64,000 nt of DNA from Neisseriaceae bacterium (GCA_017991555.1 JAGOQM010000001.1:124001-188000), one strand, 5' to 3'. Shown: positions 7,727 through 18,266, counted from the first letter of the stretch. The notes: a model not told the origin generated them from the sequence alone. Made by a program: numbers and translations.

Positions 7727-9598
7727 TTATTTCTTGGCCGGTACGGTGCCCATGCGCTGGGTTAAAGAAATGCCGGGTTCGTTAAACAGGCTGGCGTAAT
7801 ACACCGTGTTTGACATGACTTTTTTAACGTAGTCGCGGGTTTCATCAAACGGAATGGTTTCGGCGTAAATCGCGCCTTCTAACGGCGTGCTGGCCTGCCA
7901 ACGTTTGGCACGGCTGGCGCCGGCGTTGTAGCCAGCAGTGGCCAAAATCGGGTGGCCTAGCTGGCGGTTGACGCTGGCCAAATACCAGGTGCCCATGCGG
8001 ATGTTGTTGTCGATGTCGCTGATGTTGTTGCCAGCGCCAATTTTGCCCGCAATTTCACGGGCGGTGGCAGGCATGATTTGCATCAGGCCAGACGCCCCAA
8101 CGTGCGAGCGCGCGCCAATCACAAAGCGGCTTTCTTGGCGGATGAGGCCGTACACCCAAGCGGGGTCAATGCCCACTTCGGTGGCGTAGCGAATGGTGCT
8201 GGTTTTGAACGGCGACAAATAGCGCAGTTCATAATTGAGCAGCTTGTCGGTTTGTTCTGCGCTGTAAATGGCCATTTCTAAAAATTCATTTTTCAGCGCG
8301 ACTTCGCTGGCCACCAATAAATCAGCTTCAGACTTACCGCGCATGGCGTAGCGCCATTCGTTGCGGGCGTCGTTGCGGATGCTGCTGCTGTTTTGCGCCA
8401 GCGCGTGTTTGAACAGCACCACCGATTGATGCACGGAAGGCTCTTTGGCCATGCGTTCTATTTGCTTGCTCGAGGCGCGCCCGGCGTTGCTTTTGGTCGA
8501 CACCGCTCTGCCCAATGCCTCGGTCGACAGGGTGGCATAGAAGTTACGGCCTGAGCCGCTGGCTTTTTGCCATAAAGACTCAGCCGCAGCGCGATTGCCA
8601 GCGGCGGCTTCAGAACGGCCTAACCAATATTGCCACGCAGGGTCATTTTGCAAGTTGGCGGGCATTTGCTTGATGATACTGCCCACTTTGGCAAGGTTTT
8701 GCTGGCGTAGCGCCGCCCGAACGTACCAGGCCCATTGCTCAGCGTCGAGCTGGGCTTTGTCGGCATTGTCGTAAAAGCGGATGGCGGTGCCCATGTTTTG
8801 GCGTTTGGCTTGCTCTACCGCGGCTTGGCCCCAGGCGAAGCCGGCTTGGTCTGCGCTCAGGCCGGCATTGGCCAAGGCTTGGATGCTGCTGGCGGTGGCG
8901 CTGCGGCTACCGGCTGGCGAACTAACGGCGTACAGGGCGCTTTCTTGGCTGGCGCGGCTGCTGCCAGGGCTGCCGCCCAAAGAGGCAGACAAGGGCTCAC
9001 CCATGGCTTGAGACAAGGCCCGCGCTTCGGTGACCAAGTTTTTGCTCAGCATGCCGCGGACGCGTTTCCATAAGGCTTCTTTGGCAACCAACTGGCGGCT
9101 GGCGCTTTCACGCAACAGGGTGTTACAGCCCAAGGGCAAAACGCCACGGCTGTTGGTCAGGCTCAGGGCCAGATCAGAAATGTTGTTTTGGCCCTGCTTA
9201 AGCTTGGCCACGTCGGCGTAACAGGCGACTTCTTGCTGAATGCCCTGCGGGCCGTTGGCCAGCTTGGCGAGCAAAGCGTACTGCTGGTTAAAGCTGGCCC
9301 AGTTGTCGTTTTTGCCCAAGAGCTTTAACCATTGGTTGCGTAAGTCTTCGGTTAAGTAGCTGGCTTCGGTGTGCTCGCTTAGGTAGCGTTGTGCCGCGGC
9401 GTCGCTGTTGTTCTTTAGGGCCGCAATGGCGGCTAGGTACTGCTGGTACTCCGCCCGAATGCTGGATTCTTGCTTGAGGATGGCTTCATTTTGGGCAATG
9501 GCCTGATCCTTAGGCGGATGATCTACGTTTGAGCATGAGGCCAGCGCCAATAATAGGGCTGAAGCAAGGCTCAGCTTGAGTGGGGTATTAAAACGCAT
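7727..9598 (-). CDS. slt: Lipoprotein lytic murein transglycosylase (Slt/LtgA type)
   Basis: This 623-aa protein cleaves the MurNAc-GlcNAc bond of peptidoglycan, forming 1,6-anhydro ends. The signal sequence ends in a lipobox at Cys22 (LASC), so unlike enterobacterial Slt70 it should be membrane-anchored, as is neisserial LtgA. A long alpha-helical superhelix occupies roughly residues 30-450. The C-terminal SLT domain has IRQESRF with the catalytic Glu at about residue 489, then GASGLMQIMPATA and AGYNAGASRAKRW. It lies 16 nt downstream of trkH and is probably co-transcribed with trkA-trkH. Confidence 0.92.
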   Translation of the reverse strand: MRFNTPLKLSLASALLLALASCSNVDHPPKDQAIAQNEAILKQESSIRAEYQQYLAAIAALKNNSDAAAQRYLSEHTEASYLTEDLRNQWLKLLGKNDNWASFNQQYALLAKLANGPQGIQQEVACYADVAKLKQGQNNISDLALSLTNSRGVLPLGCNTLLRESASRQLVAKEALWKRVRGMLSKNLVTEARALSQAMGEPLSASLGGSPGSSRASQESALYAVSSPAGSRSATASSIQALANAGLSADQAGFAWGQAAVEQAKRQNMGTAIRFYDNADKAQLDAEQWAWYVRAALRQQNLAKVGSIIKQMPANLQNDPAWQYWLGRSEAAAGNRAAAESLWQKASGSGRNFYATLSTEALGRAVSTKSNAGRASSKQIERMAKEPSVHQSVVLFKHALAQNSSSIRNDARNEWRYAMRGKSEADLLVASEVALKNEFLEMAIYSAEQTDKLLNYELRYLSPFKTSTIRYATEVGIDPAWVYGLIRQESRFVIGARSHVGASGLMQIMPATAREIAGKIGAGNNISDIDNNIRMGTWYLASVNRQLGHPILATAGYNAGASRAKRWQASTPLEGAIYAETIPFDETRDYVKKVMSNTVYYASLFNEPGISLTQRMGTVPAKK

Positions 9599-9614
9599 AT
9601 GCAGGTTCCCGTGG

Positions 9615-11108
9615 TTATTTACGCCAGTAGGCCGGGGTAAATAAAATCAATATGGTGAAAATTTCCAAACGCCCCAACAGCATCACGGATAAGCATATCC
9701 ATTTTTGCAGGGCGGAGAGGGTGGCAAAGCTGCCAGAAGGGCCAACGGCCCCCAGGCCTGTGCCGGTATTGGTAATGCTGGCAATGATGGCGGTAAACGC
9801 ACTCATAAAGTCAAAGCCGGTAAACATCATCGCAAAAGTAAAAATCACGATGGTGCTGAAATAAACAAAGATAAACGCCATCACGGCCAGGGCCGTGTGC
9901 TCGGGAATCAGCCGTTGGTTAATCTTGACCGTCCGCACCGCGTGCGGATGGAGCAATAGGGTCATTTCACGAATGGCGTATTTAAACAAAATGATCGCAC
10001 GGACCATTTTAATCCCGCCCCCTGTTGACCCGCTGCTGGCCAAAAAGTTTGCCAGTAAAAACATCCATAGGGAAACGGCCAGCGGCCATTCGGCAAAGTT
10101 GGTGTTGGAAAAGCCTGAGGCTAGGCCAAATGAGATGAAGGTAAAGAACACATAGCGGATGGATGCCCAAAAGCCATAAAACCCATCCAGCCATAAAAAT
10201 AGGCTCATCAACAGGCAGCTGCTAAACAGGATGATCAGCAGCGTTCGCGTTTCTAAGTCTTTCGCATAGATTTTAAAGCTTTTTTGACGAACTGAAAAGA
10301 AGTGGTTAGCAAAGTTGATGCCTCCGATGATGGTAAACAGGGTAATGATCAGCTCGATTGGGATGGAATTAAAATACGCAATGCCTTCGTTGCGGCTAGA
10401 CACACCGCCTAGGCCTAAGGTTGAAAAGGCATGGCAAATGGCGTCTAGCCAGCTCATGCCGGCTATTTTGAGGGCCAAAAAGCAAATAATGGTGAGCGCA
10501 AAGTAAATCACCCATAGGTGTTTGGCGGTTTGGGTAATGCGCGGCGCCAGCTTGGTGTCTTTGTTAAGGCCAGGCATCTCGGCCTTATACAGCTGCATGC
10601 CGCCCACGCCCAGCATCGGTAAAATGGCCACGGCCAAAACGATGATCCCCATGCCGCCGATCCAAATCAAAAAATGGCGCCAGAAGTTTAACGATGGTGG
10701 CAGTGCGTCGATGTCGGTGATGGCGGTGGCGCCGGTGGTGGTTAAGCCCGACATGGCCTCAAAAAAGGCGTCGGTAAAGCCCATGTTGGGCAGGTGTAAA
10801 TAAAAGGGCAGGCTGGCCACTAAGGCAAAGCCCATCCACATGGCAAACACCAGGGTAAAGCCTTCGCGGGGTTTAAGCTCTTGTTCGAAGCGTTTGGTCA
10901 CGCCCCAGATAAATAGGCAGGCGGCTGCGGCCAACACGCCTGAGGTCAGGAAGGTGTCGATGAGCCCATCGCTATAGGCCAGTGAAATCAGAGCCGGCAG
11001 AATCAGCAGGCAGGAGAACAGGAAGCCCAGCTTGGATAGGACGTGAAGGGTGGGGAACACTTTATAAATGTTTTGATGGACATTTATCAGCTTTTTGGGT
11101 GGGAACAT
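9615..11108 (-). CDS. trkH: Trk potassium uptake protein TrkH
   Basis: This is the membrane subunit of the Trk K+ uptake system, 497 aa, with repeated M1-P-M2 units. Selectivity-filter-like loops are visible, for example SGLTTTGATAI near residue 120, LGLGGVS, SGSTGGG and TNTGTGLG. The family length is about 480-500 aa. It starts 2 nt after the trkA stop, so the cytoplasmic gating subunit and the channel are translated together. The N-terminal region before the first helix (MFPPKKLINVHQNIYKVF) is slightly longer than in E. coli. Confidence 0.95.
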   Translation of the reverse strand: MFPPKKLINVHQNIYKVFPTLHVLSKLGFLFSCLLILPALISLAYSDGLIDTFLTSGVLAAAACLFIWGVTKRFEQELKPREGFTLVFAMWMGFALVASLPFYLHLPNMGFTDAFFEAMSGLTTTGATAITDIDALPPSLNFWRHFLIWIGGMGIIVLAVAILPMLGVGGMQLYKAEMPGLNKDTKLAPRITQTAKHLWVIYFALTIICFLALKIAGMSWLDAICHAFSTLGLGGVSSRNEGIAYFNSIPIELIITLFTIIGGINFANHFFSVRQKSFKIYAKDLETRTLLIILFSSCLLMSLFLWLDGFYGFWASIRYVFFTFISFGLASGFSNTNFAEWPLAVSLWMFLLANFLASSGSTGGGIKMVRAIILFKYAIREMTLLLHPHAVRTVKINQRLIPEHTALAVMAFIFVYFSTIVIFTFAMMFTGFDFMSAFTAIIASITNTGTGLGAVGPSGSFATLSALQKWICLSVMLLGRLEIFTILILFTPAYWRK

Positions 11109-11110
11109 GG

Positions 11111-12493
11111 TTAGAAGAAGCCTACTTTAACTTGAATTAATTTTTCCACTTCTTTAACCAAGCGGCGGCGCGCAACAAAGAAAATAATGTGGTCTTCTTC
11201 TCTGATCACGATGTCTTCATCGTGAGGCAAGATGACTTCGGTGCCCCGAACCACGGCGCTGATGTAACAGCCAATGGGCAGGTCGATCTTTGAAATGGGT
11301 CGACCAATCAGGCGTGAAGTGTGTTGGTCGCCATGAATGATGGCCTCGATGGTTTCGGCGGCGCCACGGCGCAGCGGATGCACGGCCTCGATGTCGCCGC
11401 GGCGAATGTAGGCCAGAATCGAGCCAATGGTCGACAGGTGGGGTGAAATCACAATGTCGATGGTGTTGCCCTGCAGCAGGTCGACATAGCTAGAGCGATT
11501 TACCAAGGCCATGACGCGTTTGGCGCCGTAGCGTTTGGCCAACAGCGCCGACATGATGTTGACCTCATCGTCGTTGGTGAGGGCGCAGAAAATGTCGATT
11601 TCGTCGATGTTTTCCTGTTCTAGTAGGCTTTCGTCGGTGACGGAGCCGTTCAGTACCAGGGTATTGTCAAGGTTTTCCGACAGCCATTCAGCGCGGCCGC
11701 GGTTGTTTTCAATGATCTTTAAGTCGAAGGCTTTTTCGAGCTGGCGGCTCAGGCGAAAGCCAATGTTGCCTCCGCCGGCGATCATGACTTTCTTGGCGTG
11801 TTTAGGGTCTTTGCGGACTTCTTTTAAAATCAGCTCGATGTCTTTGCGTGAGGCGATAAAAAACACCTCGTCGCCGTCAATAATGGTGGTGTTGGCGTCG
11901 GGGATGATCAGCCGTTCGTTCCGATAAACGGCGCAAATGTGGCAGTCGGCGCCTTCCGGCAGGTCGTATTTGAGCTGGCTGAGCGGTTTGCCCACGATGA
12001 GGCCGCCGTTTTGGGCGCGAATGGCCACCATCTGCGCCAGGCCGTTGGCAAAGTTCAATACCTGTAGCGCGCCTGGGTAGGCGAACAGTTCGTATAAGTG
12101 ATCGGTCACCAGCTGCTCTGGGCAAATGGATTCGTTGACGTCAAACAAGGCCAAGGTGTCTTGCTCAGAATATTCTAAATAATCACTCTGACGCACGCGG
12201 GCGATGCGGGTGGGGATGTTAAACAAGGTTTGGGCCAGCTTGCAGGCCACTAAATTGGTTTCGTCACTGCGGGTAAGGGCGAGCATCAGGTCAGAATCGT
12301 CGGCGCCGGCTTCGGCCAAGATTCTGGGTGACGCCGCATTGCCGACCAGCGTTTGAATGTCTAGTTTGGCGCTCATGTCTTTGAGCGCCTCCTCGGAAAT
12401 GTCCACGACGGTGACGTCGTTTTGCGAGAATTCGGCGAGGTTATGAGCCACGGTTGAGCCGACTTGGCCGGCCCCTAAAATTAAAATCTTCAC
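11111..12493 (-). CDS. trkA: Trk system potassium-binding regulatory protein TrkA
   Basis: This is a peripheral NAD-binding regulator of TrkH with two RCK (TrkA-N plus TrkA-C) modules. GAGQVGSTVAHNLAE marks the first Rossmann fold and GGGNIGFRLSRQLE the second. I place the start at a GTG (12493), which gives MKILILGAGQVG, the usual TrkA N-terminus, and 460 aa. The frame stays open to an ATG at 12559 that would add 22 poorly conserved residues (MHINAIRFKMGPNHG and so on). Neither start has a strong ribosome site. It is first in the trkA-trkH-slt transcription unit. Confidence 0.93.
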   Translation of the reverse strand: MKILILGAGQVGSTVAHNLAEFSQNDVTVVDISEEALKDMSAKLDIQTLVGNAASPRILAEAGADDSDLMLALTRSDETNLVACKLAQTLFNIPTRIARVRQSDYLEYSEQDTLALFDVNESICPEQLVTDHLYELFAYPGALQVLNFANGLAQMVAIRAQNGGLIVGKPLSQLKYDLPEGADCHICAVYRNERLIIPDANTTIIDGDEVFFIASRKDIELILKEVRKDPKHAKKVMIAGGGNIGFRLSRQLEKAFDLKIIENNRGRAEWLSENLDNTLVLNGSVTDESLLEQENIDEIDIFCALTNDDEVNIMSALLAKRYGAKRVMALVNRSSYVDLLQGNTIDIVISPHLSTIGSILAYIRRGDIEAVHPLRRGAAETIEAIIHGDQHTSRLIGRPISKIDLPIGCYISAVVRGTEVILPHDEDIVIREEDHIIFFVARRRLVKEVEKLIQVKVGFF

Positions 12494-12754
12494 TGATTGG
12501 TTTACTCGTATCAAGCCATGGTTAGGCCCCATTTTAAAACGGATTGCATTAATATGCACGTTTAACCACGCTTAGGCGTTGAATGGCGGCACAAAGCAGC
12601 GCAAGGCGCACCACAAAAATTTGTCTGAGGCGAACTTTGGCCTGTGCCACAGGCGTTTAAAAGGCGTCTTTTCTGTAGTATCATGCCGTGATCACGTTCG
12701 GCCTTGGGCGACCCAGTGAGTCCCATTCCTGAACCACAGCAAGCCATAACAATG

Positions 12755-12770
12755 GTTTCCACTAGGAAAC
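12755..12770 (+). other. Short hairpin in fumA leader
   Basis: GTTTCC (12755-12760) and GGAAAC (12765-12770) form a 6-bp stem with an ACTA loop, 30 nt before the fumA start. The rest of the interval 12494-12800 shows no gene. No U-tract follows, so it is not a terminator. Its role is unknown. Confidence 0.3.
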
Positions 12771-12800
12771 ACAGAACCTTATCTACCAAAAGGGCACGTA

Positions 12801-14327
12801 ATGACCATCATCAAACAAGAAGATTTCATTCAAAGCATTGCTGACGGATTCCAATTCATCAGCTTTTATCACCCCAAAGACTACATCGAAGCGTTGACCA
12901 AAGCGTGGGAAAAAGAAGAAAACCCAGCGGCGAAAGACGCCATGACCCAAATTTTGGTGAACAGTCGCATGTGTGCGGAAGGCCATCGTCCCATTTGCCA
13001 AGACACCGGCATTGCGGTGGTGTTCTTGAAAGTAGGCATGCAGGTACAGTGGGATGCGGAAATGTCGGTTCAGGAAATGGCCAACGAAGGCGTGCGTCGT
13101 GCCTACCTAAATGCCGACAACAAGCTGCGCGCATCGGTTTTGGCCGACCCGGCGGGCAAGCGCCAAAACACCAAGGACAATACGCCCGCGGTGGTGCACA
13201 TGGAAATTGTGGCCGGTGACAAGGTCGAAGTGACCTGCGCCGCCAAGGGGGGTGGTTCTGAGAATAAATCTAAACTGGCCATGTTGAATCCTTCTGATTC
13301 GATTGTGGACTGGGTGTTGAAAACCATTCCCACCATGGGGGCTGGCTGGTGTCCACCCGGTATTTTAGGGATTGGCATTGGCGGCACGCCTGAAAAAGCG
13401 ATGCTGTTGGCGAAAGAATCATTGATGAGCCACGTTGACATTCAAGACGTTCAGGCCAAAAAAGACGCGGGCGAAACGCTGACCACGATCGAAGCTTTAC
13501 GCCTAGAGCTGTTGGAAAAAGTCAACGGTTTGGGTATTGGCGCTCAGGGCTTGGGCGGCTTAACCACGGTATTGGATGTGAAAATTTTGGATTACCCCAC
13601 CCACGCGGCCAGCCTGCCTGTGGCCATGATCCCCAACTGTGCCGCCACCCGTCACGTGCATTTCGAGTTGGATGGTTCTGGCCCCGTGAGCTTAGAAGCG
13701 CCCAATACCGACGACTGGCCAGACATTACCTACGACCCTAGCAACGGCAAGCGGGTTAACCTAGACACCTTAACCAAAGAAGAAGTGGCCAGCTGGCAGC
13801 CCGGCGACGTGGTGTTGTTGAATGGTAAAATTTTAACCGGCCGCGACGCTGCACACAAGCGCATGATTGACATGTTGAATAACGGCGAGACCCTGCCGGT
13901 AGACTTCAAAAACCGTGTGATTTACTACGTTGGCCCAGTTGATCCGGTCGGCGATGAAGTGGTCGGACCTGCTGGCCCAACTACGGCCACGCGCATGGAC
14001 AAATTTACCCGTCAAATGTTGGAACAAACAGGTTTGTTGGGCATGATTGGTAAAGCGGAACGTGGGCCGGTGGCAATTGAAGCGATTAAAGACAATAAAG
14101 CCGTATATTTAATGGCGGTGGGTGGCTCTGCTTACCTAGTGTCTAAAGCAGTCAAAGCGTCGAAGGTGGTGGCGTTTGAAGACTTAGGCATGGAAGCCAT
14201 TTATGAGTTTGAAGTCCAAGACATGCCCGTGACGGTGGCGGTGGATGCGCAAGGTACCTCAGTGCACGCAACGGCGCCAAAAATCTGGCAACAAAAAATC
14301 GGTATTATTCCGGTGACCGCCGAATAA
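12801..14327 (+). CDS. fumA: Fumarate hydratase, class I (iron-sulfur)
   Basis: This 508-aa enzyme interconverts fumarate and malate in the TCA cycle. It is the class I, oxygen-sensitive [4Fe-4S] type rather than FumC. The N-terminal hydro-lyase domain has CAEGHRPICQDTGIAVVF, then VTCAAKGGGSENKSKL and GAGWCPPGILGIGIGG. The C-terminal domain has LNGKILTGRDAAHKRM and YYVGPVDPVGDEVVGPAGPTT. An AAAGGG ribosome site precedes the ATG. A terminator follows directly, so it is monocistronic. It lies one small operon away from acnB. Confidence 0.95.
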   Translation: MTIIKQEDFIQSIADGFQFISFYHPKDYIEALTKAWEKEENPAAKDAMTQILVNSRMCAEGHRPICQDTGIAVVFLKVGMQVQWDAEMSVQEMANEGVRRAYLNADNKLRASVLADPAGKRQNTKDNTPAVVHMEIVAGDKVEVTCAAKGGGSENKSKLAMLNPSDSIVDWVLKTIPTMGAGWCPPGILGIGIGGTPEKAMLLAKESLMSHVDIQDVQAKKDAGETLTTIEALRLELLEKVNGLGIGAQGLGGLTTVLDVKILDYPTHAASLPVAMIPNCAATRHVHFELDGSGPVSLEAPNTDDWPDITYDPSNGKRVNLDTLTKEEVASWQPGDVVLLNGKILTGRDAAHKRMIDMLNNGETLPVDFKNRVIYYVGPVDPVGDEVVGPAGPTTATRMDKFTRQMLEQTGLLGMIGKAERGPVAIEAIKDNKAVYLMAVGGSAYLVSKAVKASKVVAFEDLGMEAIYEFEVQDMPVTVAVDAQGTSVHATAPKIWQQKIGIIPVTAE

Positions 14328-14334
14328 GCCCCAG

Positions 14335-14366
14335 CAGCCTAAACACCCCGTGTTTAGGCTGTTTTT
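14335..14366 (+). terminator. Intrinsic terminator after fumA
   Basis: CAGCCTAAACAC (14335-14346) pairs with GTGTTTAGGCTG (14350-14361) over a CCC loop, followed by TTTT. Confidence 0.9.
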
Positions 14367-14414
14367 CTGTGGCGCTAAGGTCTATAATGAGGCCTTAAGA
14401 TTAAAAGGATCGAC

Positions 14415-15044
14415 ATGGTTGCCGTACCGAAACGCCGTCGTTGGATTGGGAAGGTGTTCATTGCCACCAGCATTGATGGGTATATTGCACGTGCTGATGG
14501 CGACATTGAGTGGCTTACCGAAGGCGCGACGGCTTCTGGACACGCGCCTGCTGCGGTCAGAGTGCCTGCAGGCATGGATTATGACAGCCATATGGGCAGC
14601 GTCGACCACCTAGTGATGGGGCGAAAAACCTATGACAAAGTCTGCACCTTTGATTTTTGGCCTTATCCTGACCATCGCGTTTGGGTGTTGAGTCAAAATC
14701 CCCATGAGGCCTTGCGCGAAGACGATAGGGTGAGCGTGGTGGGTTCTGTGACTGAGGCCGTTTCAGCCTTGAATACGGCCAATGCCCGCGGCGTGTATGT
14801 TGACGGTGGCAAGGTCGTACAGGCATTTTATGCCGCAGGTTTGATTGATGAGTGGGTGATCACACGGGTGCCGATTATTTTAGGCTCAGGCCTGCCTTTA
14901 TTTGCGACGCTGCCGCACAGTACGCGTTTGGTTCACCTAGACAGTATCGCCGCAGCAGGGGGCATGGTCACCAGCCATTATCGTGTCTGTAATGACCACT
15001 CATGTGGTTCAATTGAGGAGTATGACGATGACCGCAATGCCTAA
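14415..15044 (+). CDS. Dihydrofolate-reductase-like / RibD C-terminal domain protein
   Basis: This 209-aa protein belongs to the DHFR/RibD-C reductase superfamily. The first half has VFIATSIDGYIARADGDIEWL and HLVMGRKTYDKV; the second has GVYVDGGKVVQAFYAAGLIDEWVITRVPIILGSGLPLF. These are the NADPH-binding and substrate-loop patterns of standalone family members. No RibD deaminase domain is attached, so it is unlikely to be the riboflavin enzyme itself. An AAAAGGA ribosome site precedes the ATG. Its 3' end overlaps the next gene, which implies translational coupling. The substrate is unknown. Confidence 0.85.
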   Translation: MVAVPKRRRWIGKVFIATSIDGYIARADGDIEWLTEGATASGHAPAAVRVPAGMDYDSHMGSVDHLVMGRKTYDKVCTFDFWPYPDHRVWVLSQNPHEALREDDRVSVVGSVTEAVSALNTANARGVYVDGGKVVQAFYAAGLIDEWVITRVPIILGSGLPLFATLPHSTRLVHLDSIAAAGGMVTSHYRVCNDHSCGSIEEYDDDRNA

Positions 15045-15429
15045 AACGCTGTGCGTGCTGAGCAGCGTGCGCACCAATAACTTTGACGACCCAGAAATTA
15101 TGGCCAAAATCAGCGGTGCCTGGCAGCTGGCCATGGCCGAGCCGATTGAAGGCGCCGTGTATTACGGCGTGTACCATCATTATGCCAGCGATTTTGAGGG
15201 CGATTACGACCTCAGCGTGGCGGTGGACATACCCGGCAGCAGCGCCGAGGTGTTGGCCGTGCCCGAGCAGCCTTACGTTTATTATGAGGTCGATGCGGGT
15301 AATCCCCAAGGGGTAATCGAAATGTGGCAGCACGTTTGGCAACAGCCGCTTAAGCGAACTTATTTGTTTGATTATGAAGAATACTTTGTCGATGGCCGTA
15401 TTCGCATCGCCATCGGTATTGAGAAGTAG
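15028..15429 (+). CDS. GyrI-like / AraC effector-binding domain protein
   Basis: This protein of about 133 aa has the fold pattern of the GyrI-like small-molecule-binding domain: GAWQLAMA, GAVYYGVYHHYASDFEGDYDLSVAVDI, YVYYEVDAGNPQGVIEMWQHVWQQPL and a terminal YFVDGRIRIAIGIEK. I chose the ATG at 15028 because GAGGAG at 15015-15020 lies 7 nt before it. The frame stays open to 14983, which would add 15 residues. It overlaps the RibD-like gene by 17 nt and is surely co-expressed. There is no DNA-binding domain, so it probably binds a ligand or toxin. The function is unknown. Confidence 0.75.
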   Translation: MTAMPKTLCVLSSVRTNNFDDPEIMAKISGAWQLAMAEPIEGAVYYGVYHHYASDFEGDYDLSVAVDIPGSSAEVLAVPEQPYVYYEVDAGNPQGVIEMWQHVWQQPLKRTYLFDYEEYFVDGRIRIAIGIEK

Positions 15430-15568
15430 TCGTATTGGCAGCGAAAACTGCCTTTGCAGAATCATGGCCGAGGTTTAATTTAGGCGTGTTTTGGTTTATG
15501 ATTCAAGGTTAGAACGCCTTTAATGTTCACACAACCCAACCAACAATTTAAGAAAAAAGGAATCCATA

Positions 15569-18154
15569 ATGTTAGAAGCTTATCGCGCCCACGTGGCGGA
15601 GCGTGCTGCTTTGGGTATTGTTCCATTACCCTTATCTGCACAGCAAACAGAACAATTGGTTGAATTGCTCAAAAACCCACCCGCCGGAGAAGGTGAGTTT
15701 TTGGTTGATTTGATCAGCAATCGCGTACCACCTGGGGTGGACGACGCCGCTAAAGTGAAAGCTTCATTCTTGGCAGCCGTGGCAGAAGGCTCAGTGGCCA
15801 GCCCATTGATCAGCCCAGAAACAGCGACTCAATTATTGGGTACCATGTTGGGTGGCTATAACATCCACGCCTTGGTTGAACTATTAGACAACCCAGCTTT
15901 GGCCCCGATTGCGGCCAAAGGCCTAAAACACACCCTGTTGATGTTTGACGCCTTCCACGACGTGGAAGAAAAAATGAACCAAGGCAACGCCGTTGCCAAA
16001 GAGGTGATTGAATCTTGGGCCAACGCTGAGTGGTTTACCGACCGCGAAAAAGTGGCCGAGAAAATCACCGTGACCGTGTTTAAAGTGACCGGCGAAACCA
16101 ACACCGACGATTTGTCTCCTGCCCCTGATGCATGGAGCCGTCCAGACATTCCACTACACGCCTTGGCGATGTTGAAAAACCCGCGTGATGGCATTACCCC
16201 TGACCAACCTGGTTCTGTGGGCCCAATTAAACTATTGGAAGAGTTGACTGCCAAAGGCAACGTTGTGGCCTATGTCGGCGACGTGGTGGGTACTGGCTCT
16301 AGCCGTAAGTCTGCCACTAACTCAGTGGTTTGGTTTACCGGTAAAGACATTCCGTTCGTGCCGAACAAACGTTACGGTGGCGTGTGCCTAGGTGGCAAGA
16401 TTGCCCCGATTTTCTTCAACACCCAAGAAGACTCTGGTGCTTTGCCTATTGAAGTGGACGTGAGCCAGTTCAACATGGGCGACGTGATCGACATCTTCCC
16501 ATACGAAGGCAAAATTGAGAAAGACGGCAAAGTGGCCGCAGAATTTGCCTTGAAGTCGGACGTGTTGCTGGATGAAGTTCAAGCCGGTGGCCGTATTAAC
16601 CTGATTATTGGTCGTGGTTTGACCACTAAAGCACGTCAAGCCCTAGGCTTGCCTGCTTCTACCGCTTTCCGCTTGCCTAAAGCCGTGGCCGAAACCAAAG
16701 CAGGCTTCTCACTGGCACAAAAAATGGTCGGTCGTGCTTGTGGTTTGCCTGAAGGCGAAGGCGTGCGTCCTGGCACTTACTGTGAGCCACGCATGACCAC
16801 GGTGGGTTCGCAAGACACCACTGGTCCAATGACCCGTGATGAACTGAAAGACTTGGCTTGCCTAGGCTTTAGTTCTGACTTGGTGATGCAATCATTCTGT
16901 CACACCGCAGCTTATCCCAAACCCGTTGACGTAAAAACCCACAAAGAACTGCCTGAGTTTATTTCAACCCGCGGCGGCGTGGCCTTGCGTCCAGGCGACG
17001 GCGTGATTCACTCATGGTTGAACCGTTTGTTGTTGCCTGATACCGTGGGCACCGGTGGCGACAGCCACACCCGTTTCCCAATCGGCATTTCATTCCCAGC
17101 CGGTTCTGGCCTCGTGGCGTTTGCTGCGGCCACGGGCGTGATGCCTTTGGACATGCCAGAGTCAGTATTGGTGCGCTTTAAAGGTGAATTGCAGCCTGGC
17201 GTGACCCTGCGTGACTTAGTCAACGCGATTCCTTTGTACGCCATCAAGCAAGGCTTGTTGACCGTGGCCAAAGCCGGTAAGAAAAACGCCTTCTCGGGTC
17301 GCATTTTGGAAATCGAAGGCTTGCCTGAGCTTAAAGTTGAGCAAGCGTTTGAACTGTCAGATGCTTCTGCCGAACGTTCTGCCGCTGGCTGTACCGTGCA
17401 CTTGAACAAAGAGCCGATCATTGAATACATGACCTCTAACATCACCTTGATGAAGAACATGATTGCCGATGGTTACGAAGATGCGCGCACTTTAGAGCGT
17501 CGTATTAAGTCTATGGAAGCCTGGTTGGCCAACCCAGAATTGTTGCAGCCCGACGCCGACGCTGAATACGCAGAAGTGATCGAAATTGACATGAACGACA
17601 TTAAAGAGCCGATCGTGGCTTGCCCGAACGACCCTGATGACGTGAAGTTCATGAGCGAAGTGTCTGGCACCAAGATTGACGAAGTGTTCATCGGTAGCTG
17701 CATGACCAACATCGGCCACTTCCGTGCCGCTGGTAAGCTGCTAGAACAGTCTTCTGACATTCCTGTGCGTTTGTGGGTGGCCCCACCGACCAAGATGGAT
17801 GCGCAGCAGCTAAGCGAAGAAGGCTACTACGGCATTCTTGGCCGCGCCGGCGCCCGTATGGAAATGCCAGGCTGTTCTTTGTGCATGGGTAACCAAGCAC
17901 AAGTACGCGAAGGTGCGACCGTGATGTCAACGTCGACCCGTAACTTCCCGAACCGTTTGGGTAAAAATACCTTTGTGTATTTAGGCTCTGCTGAATTGGC
18001 CGCGATTTGTTCTAAATTAGGCTACATTCCAACAGTTGAAGAGTACCGTGAGAACATTGGCATCATCAATGATAAGGGTGCAGAAGTGTACCGTTACATG
18101 AATTTCAATGAAATTGATCGTTACCAGTCTGTTGCAGATGAAGTAAACGTTTAA
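15569..18154 (+). CDS. acnB: Bifunctional aconitate hydratase 2 / 2-methylisocitrate dehydratase
   Basis: This 861-aa enzyme isomerises citrate to isocitrate through cis-aconitate and can act on 2-methylisocitrate. The AcnB order is visible: an N-terminal HEAT-like domain (about 1-160), a swivel domain ([19 protein letters not shown], then [13 protein letters not shown]), and C-terminal Fe-S domains. The cluster cysteines lie in [16 protein letters not shown] and [12 protein letters not shown]. The length matches the E. coli protein (865 aa). An AAGGAA ribosome site precedes the ATG. The gene is flanked by terminators. Confidence 0.97.
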   Translation: MLEAYRAHVAERAALGIVPLPLSAQQTEQLVELLKNPPAGEGEFLVDLISNRVPPGVDDAAKVKASFLAAVAEGSVASPLISPETATQLLGTMLGGYNIHALVELLDNPALAPIAAKGLKHTLLMFDAFHDVEEKMNQGNAVAKEVIESWANAEWFTDREKVAEKITVTVFKVTGETNTDDLSPAPDAWSRPDIPLHALAMLKNPRDGITPDQPGSVGPIKLLEELTAKGNVVAYVGDVVGTGSSRKSATNSVVWFTGKDIPFVPNKRYGGVCLGGKIAPIFFNTQEDSGALPIEVDVSQFNMGDVIDIFPYEGKIEKDGKVAAEFALKSDVLLDEVQAGGRINLIIGRGLTTKARQALGLPASTAFRLPKAVAETKAGFSLAQKMVGRACGLPEGEGVRPGTYCEPRMTTVGSQDTTGPMTRDELKDLACLGFSSDLVMQSFCHTAAYPKPVDVKTHKELPEFISTRGGVALRPGDGVIHSWLNRLLLPDTVGTGGDSHTRFPIGISFPAGSGLVAFAAATGVMPLDMPESVLVRFKGELQPGVTLRDLVNAIPLYAIKQGLLTVAKAGKKNAFSGRILEIEGLPELKVEQAFELSDASAERSAAGCTVHLNKEPIIEYMTSNITLMKNMIADGYEDARTLERRIKSMEAWLANPELLQPDADAEYAEVIEIDMNDIKEPIVACPNDPDDVKFMSEVSGTKIDEVFIGSCMTNIGHFRAAGKLLEQSSDIPVRLWVAPPTKMDAQQLSEEGYYGILGRAGARMEMPGCSLCMGNQAQVREGATVMSTSTRNFPNRLGKNTFVYLGSAELAAICSKLGYIPTVEEYRENIGIINDKGAEVYRYMNFNEIDRYQSVADEVNV

Positions 18155-18172
18155 TTAGTCCGTAAGGGTTAA

Positions 18173-18205
18173 AAAAAGCCTCGTGAAACCTCACGAGGCT
18201 TTTTC
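18173..18205 (+). terminator. Intrinsic terminator after acnB
   Basis: AAAAGCCTCGTGA pairs with TCACGAGGCTTTT (18191-18203) over an AACC loop, with flanking A and T tracts. Confidence 0.92.
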
Positions 18206-18266
18206 TTTATTCATAAAAAACAGGTACAATAAGGCCTTTGATTTAGAACCAATGGGCTGACTATCT

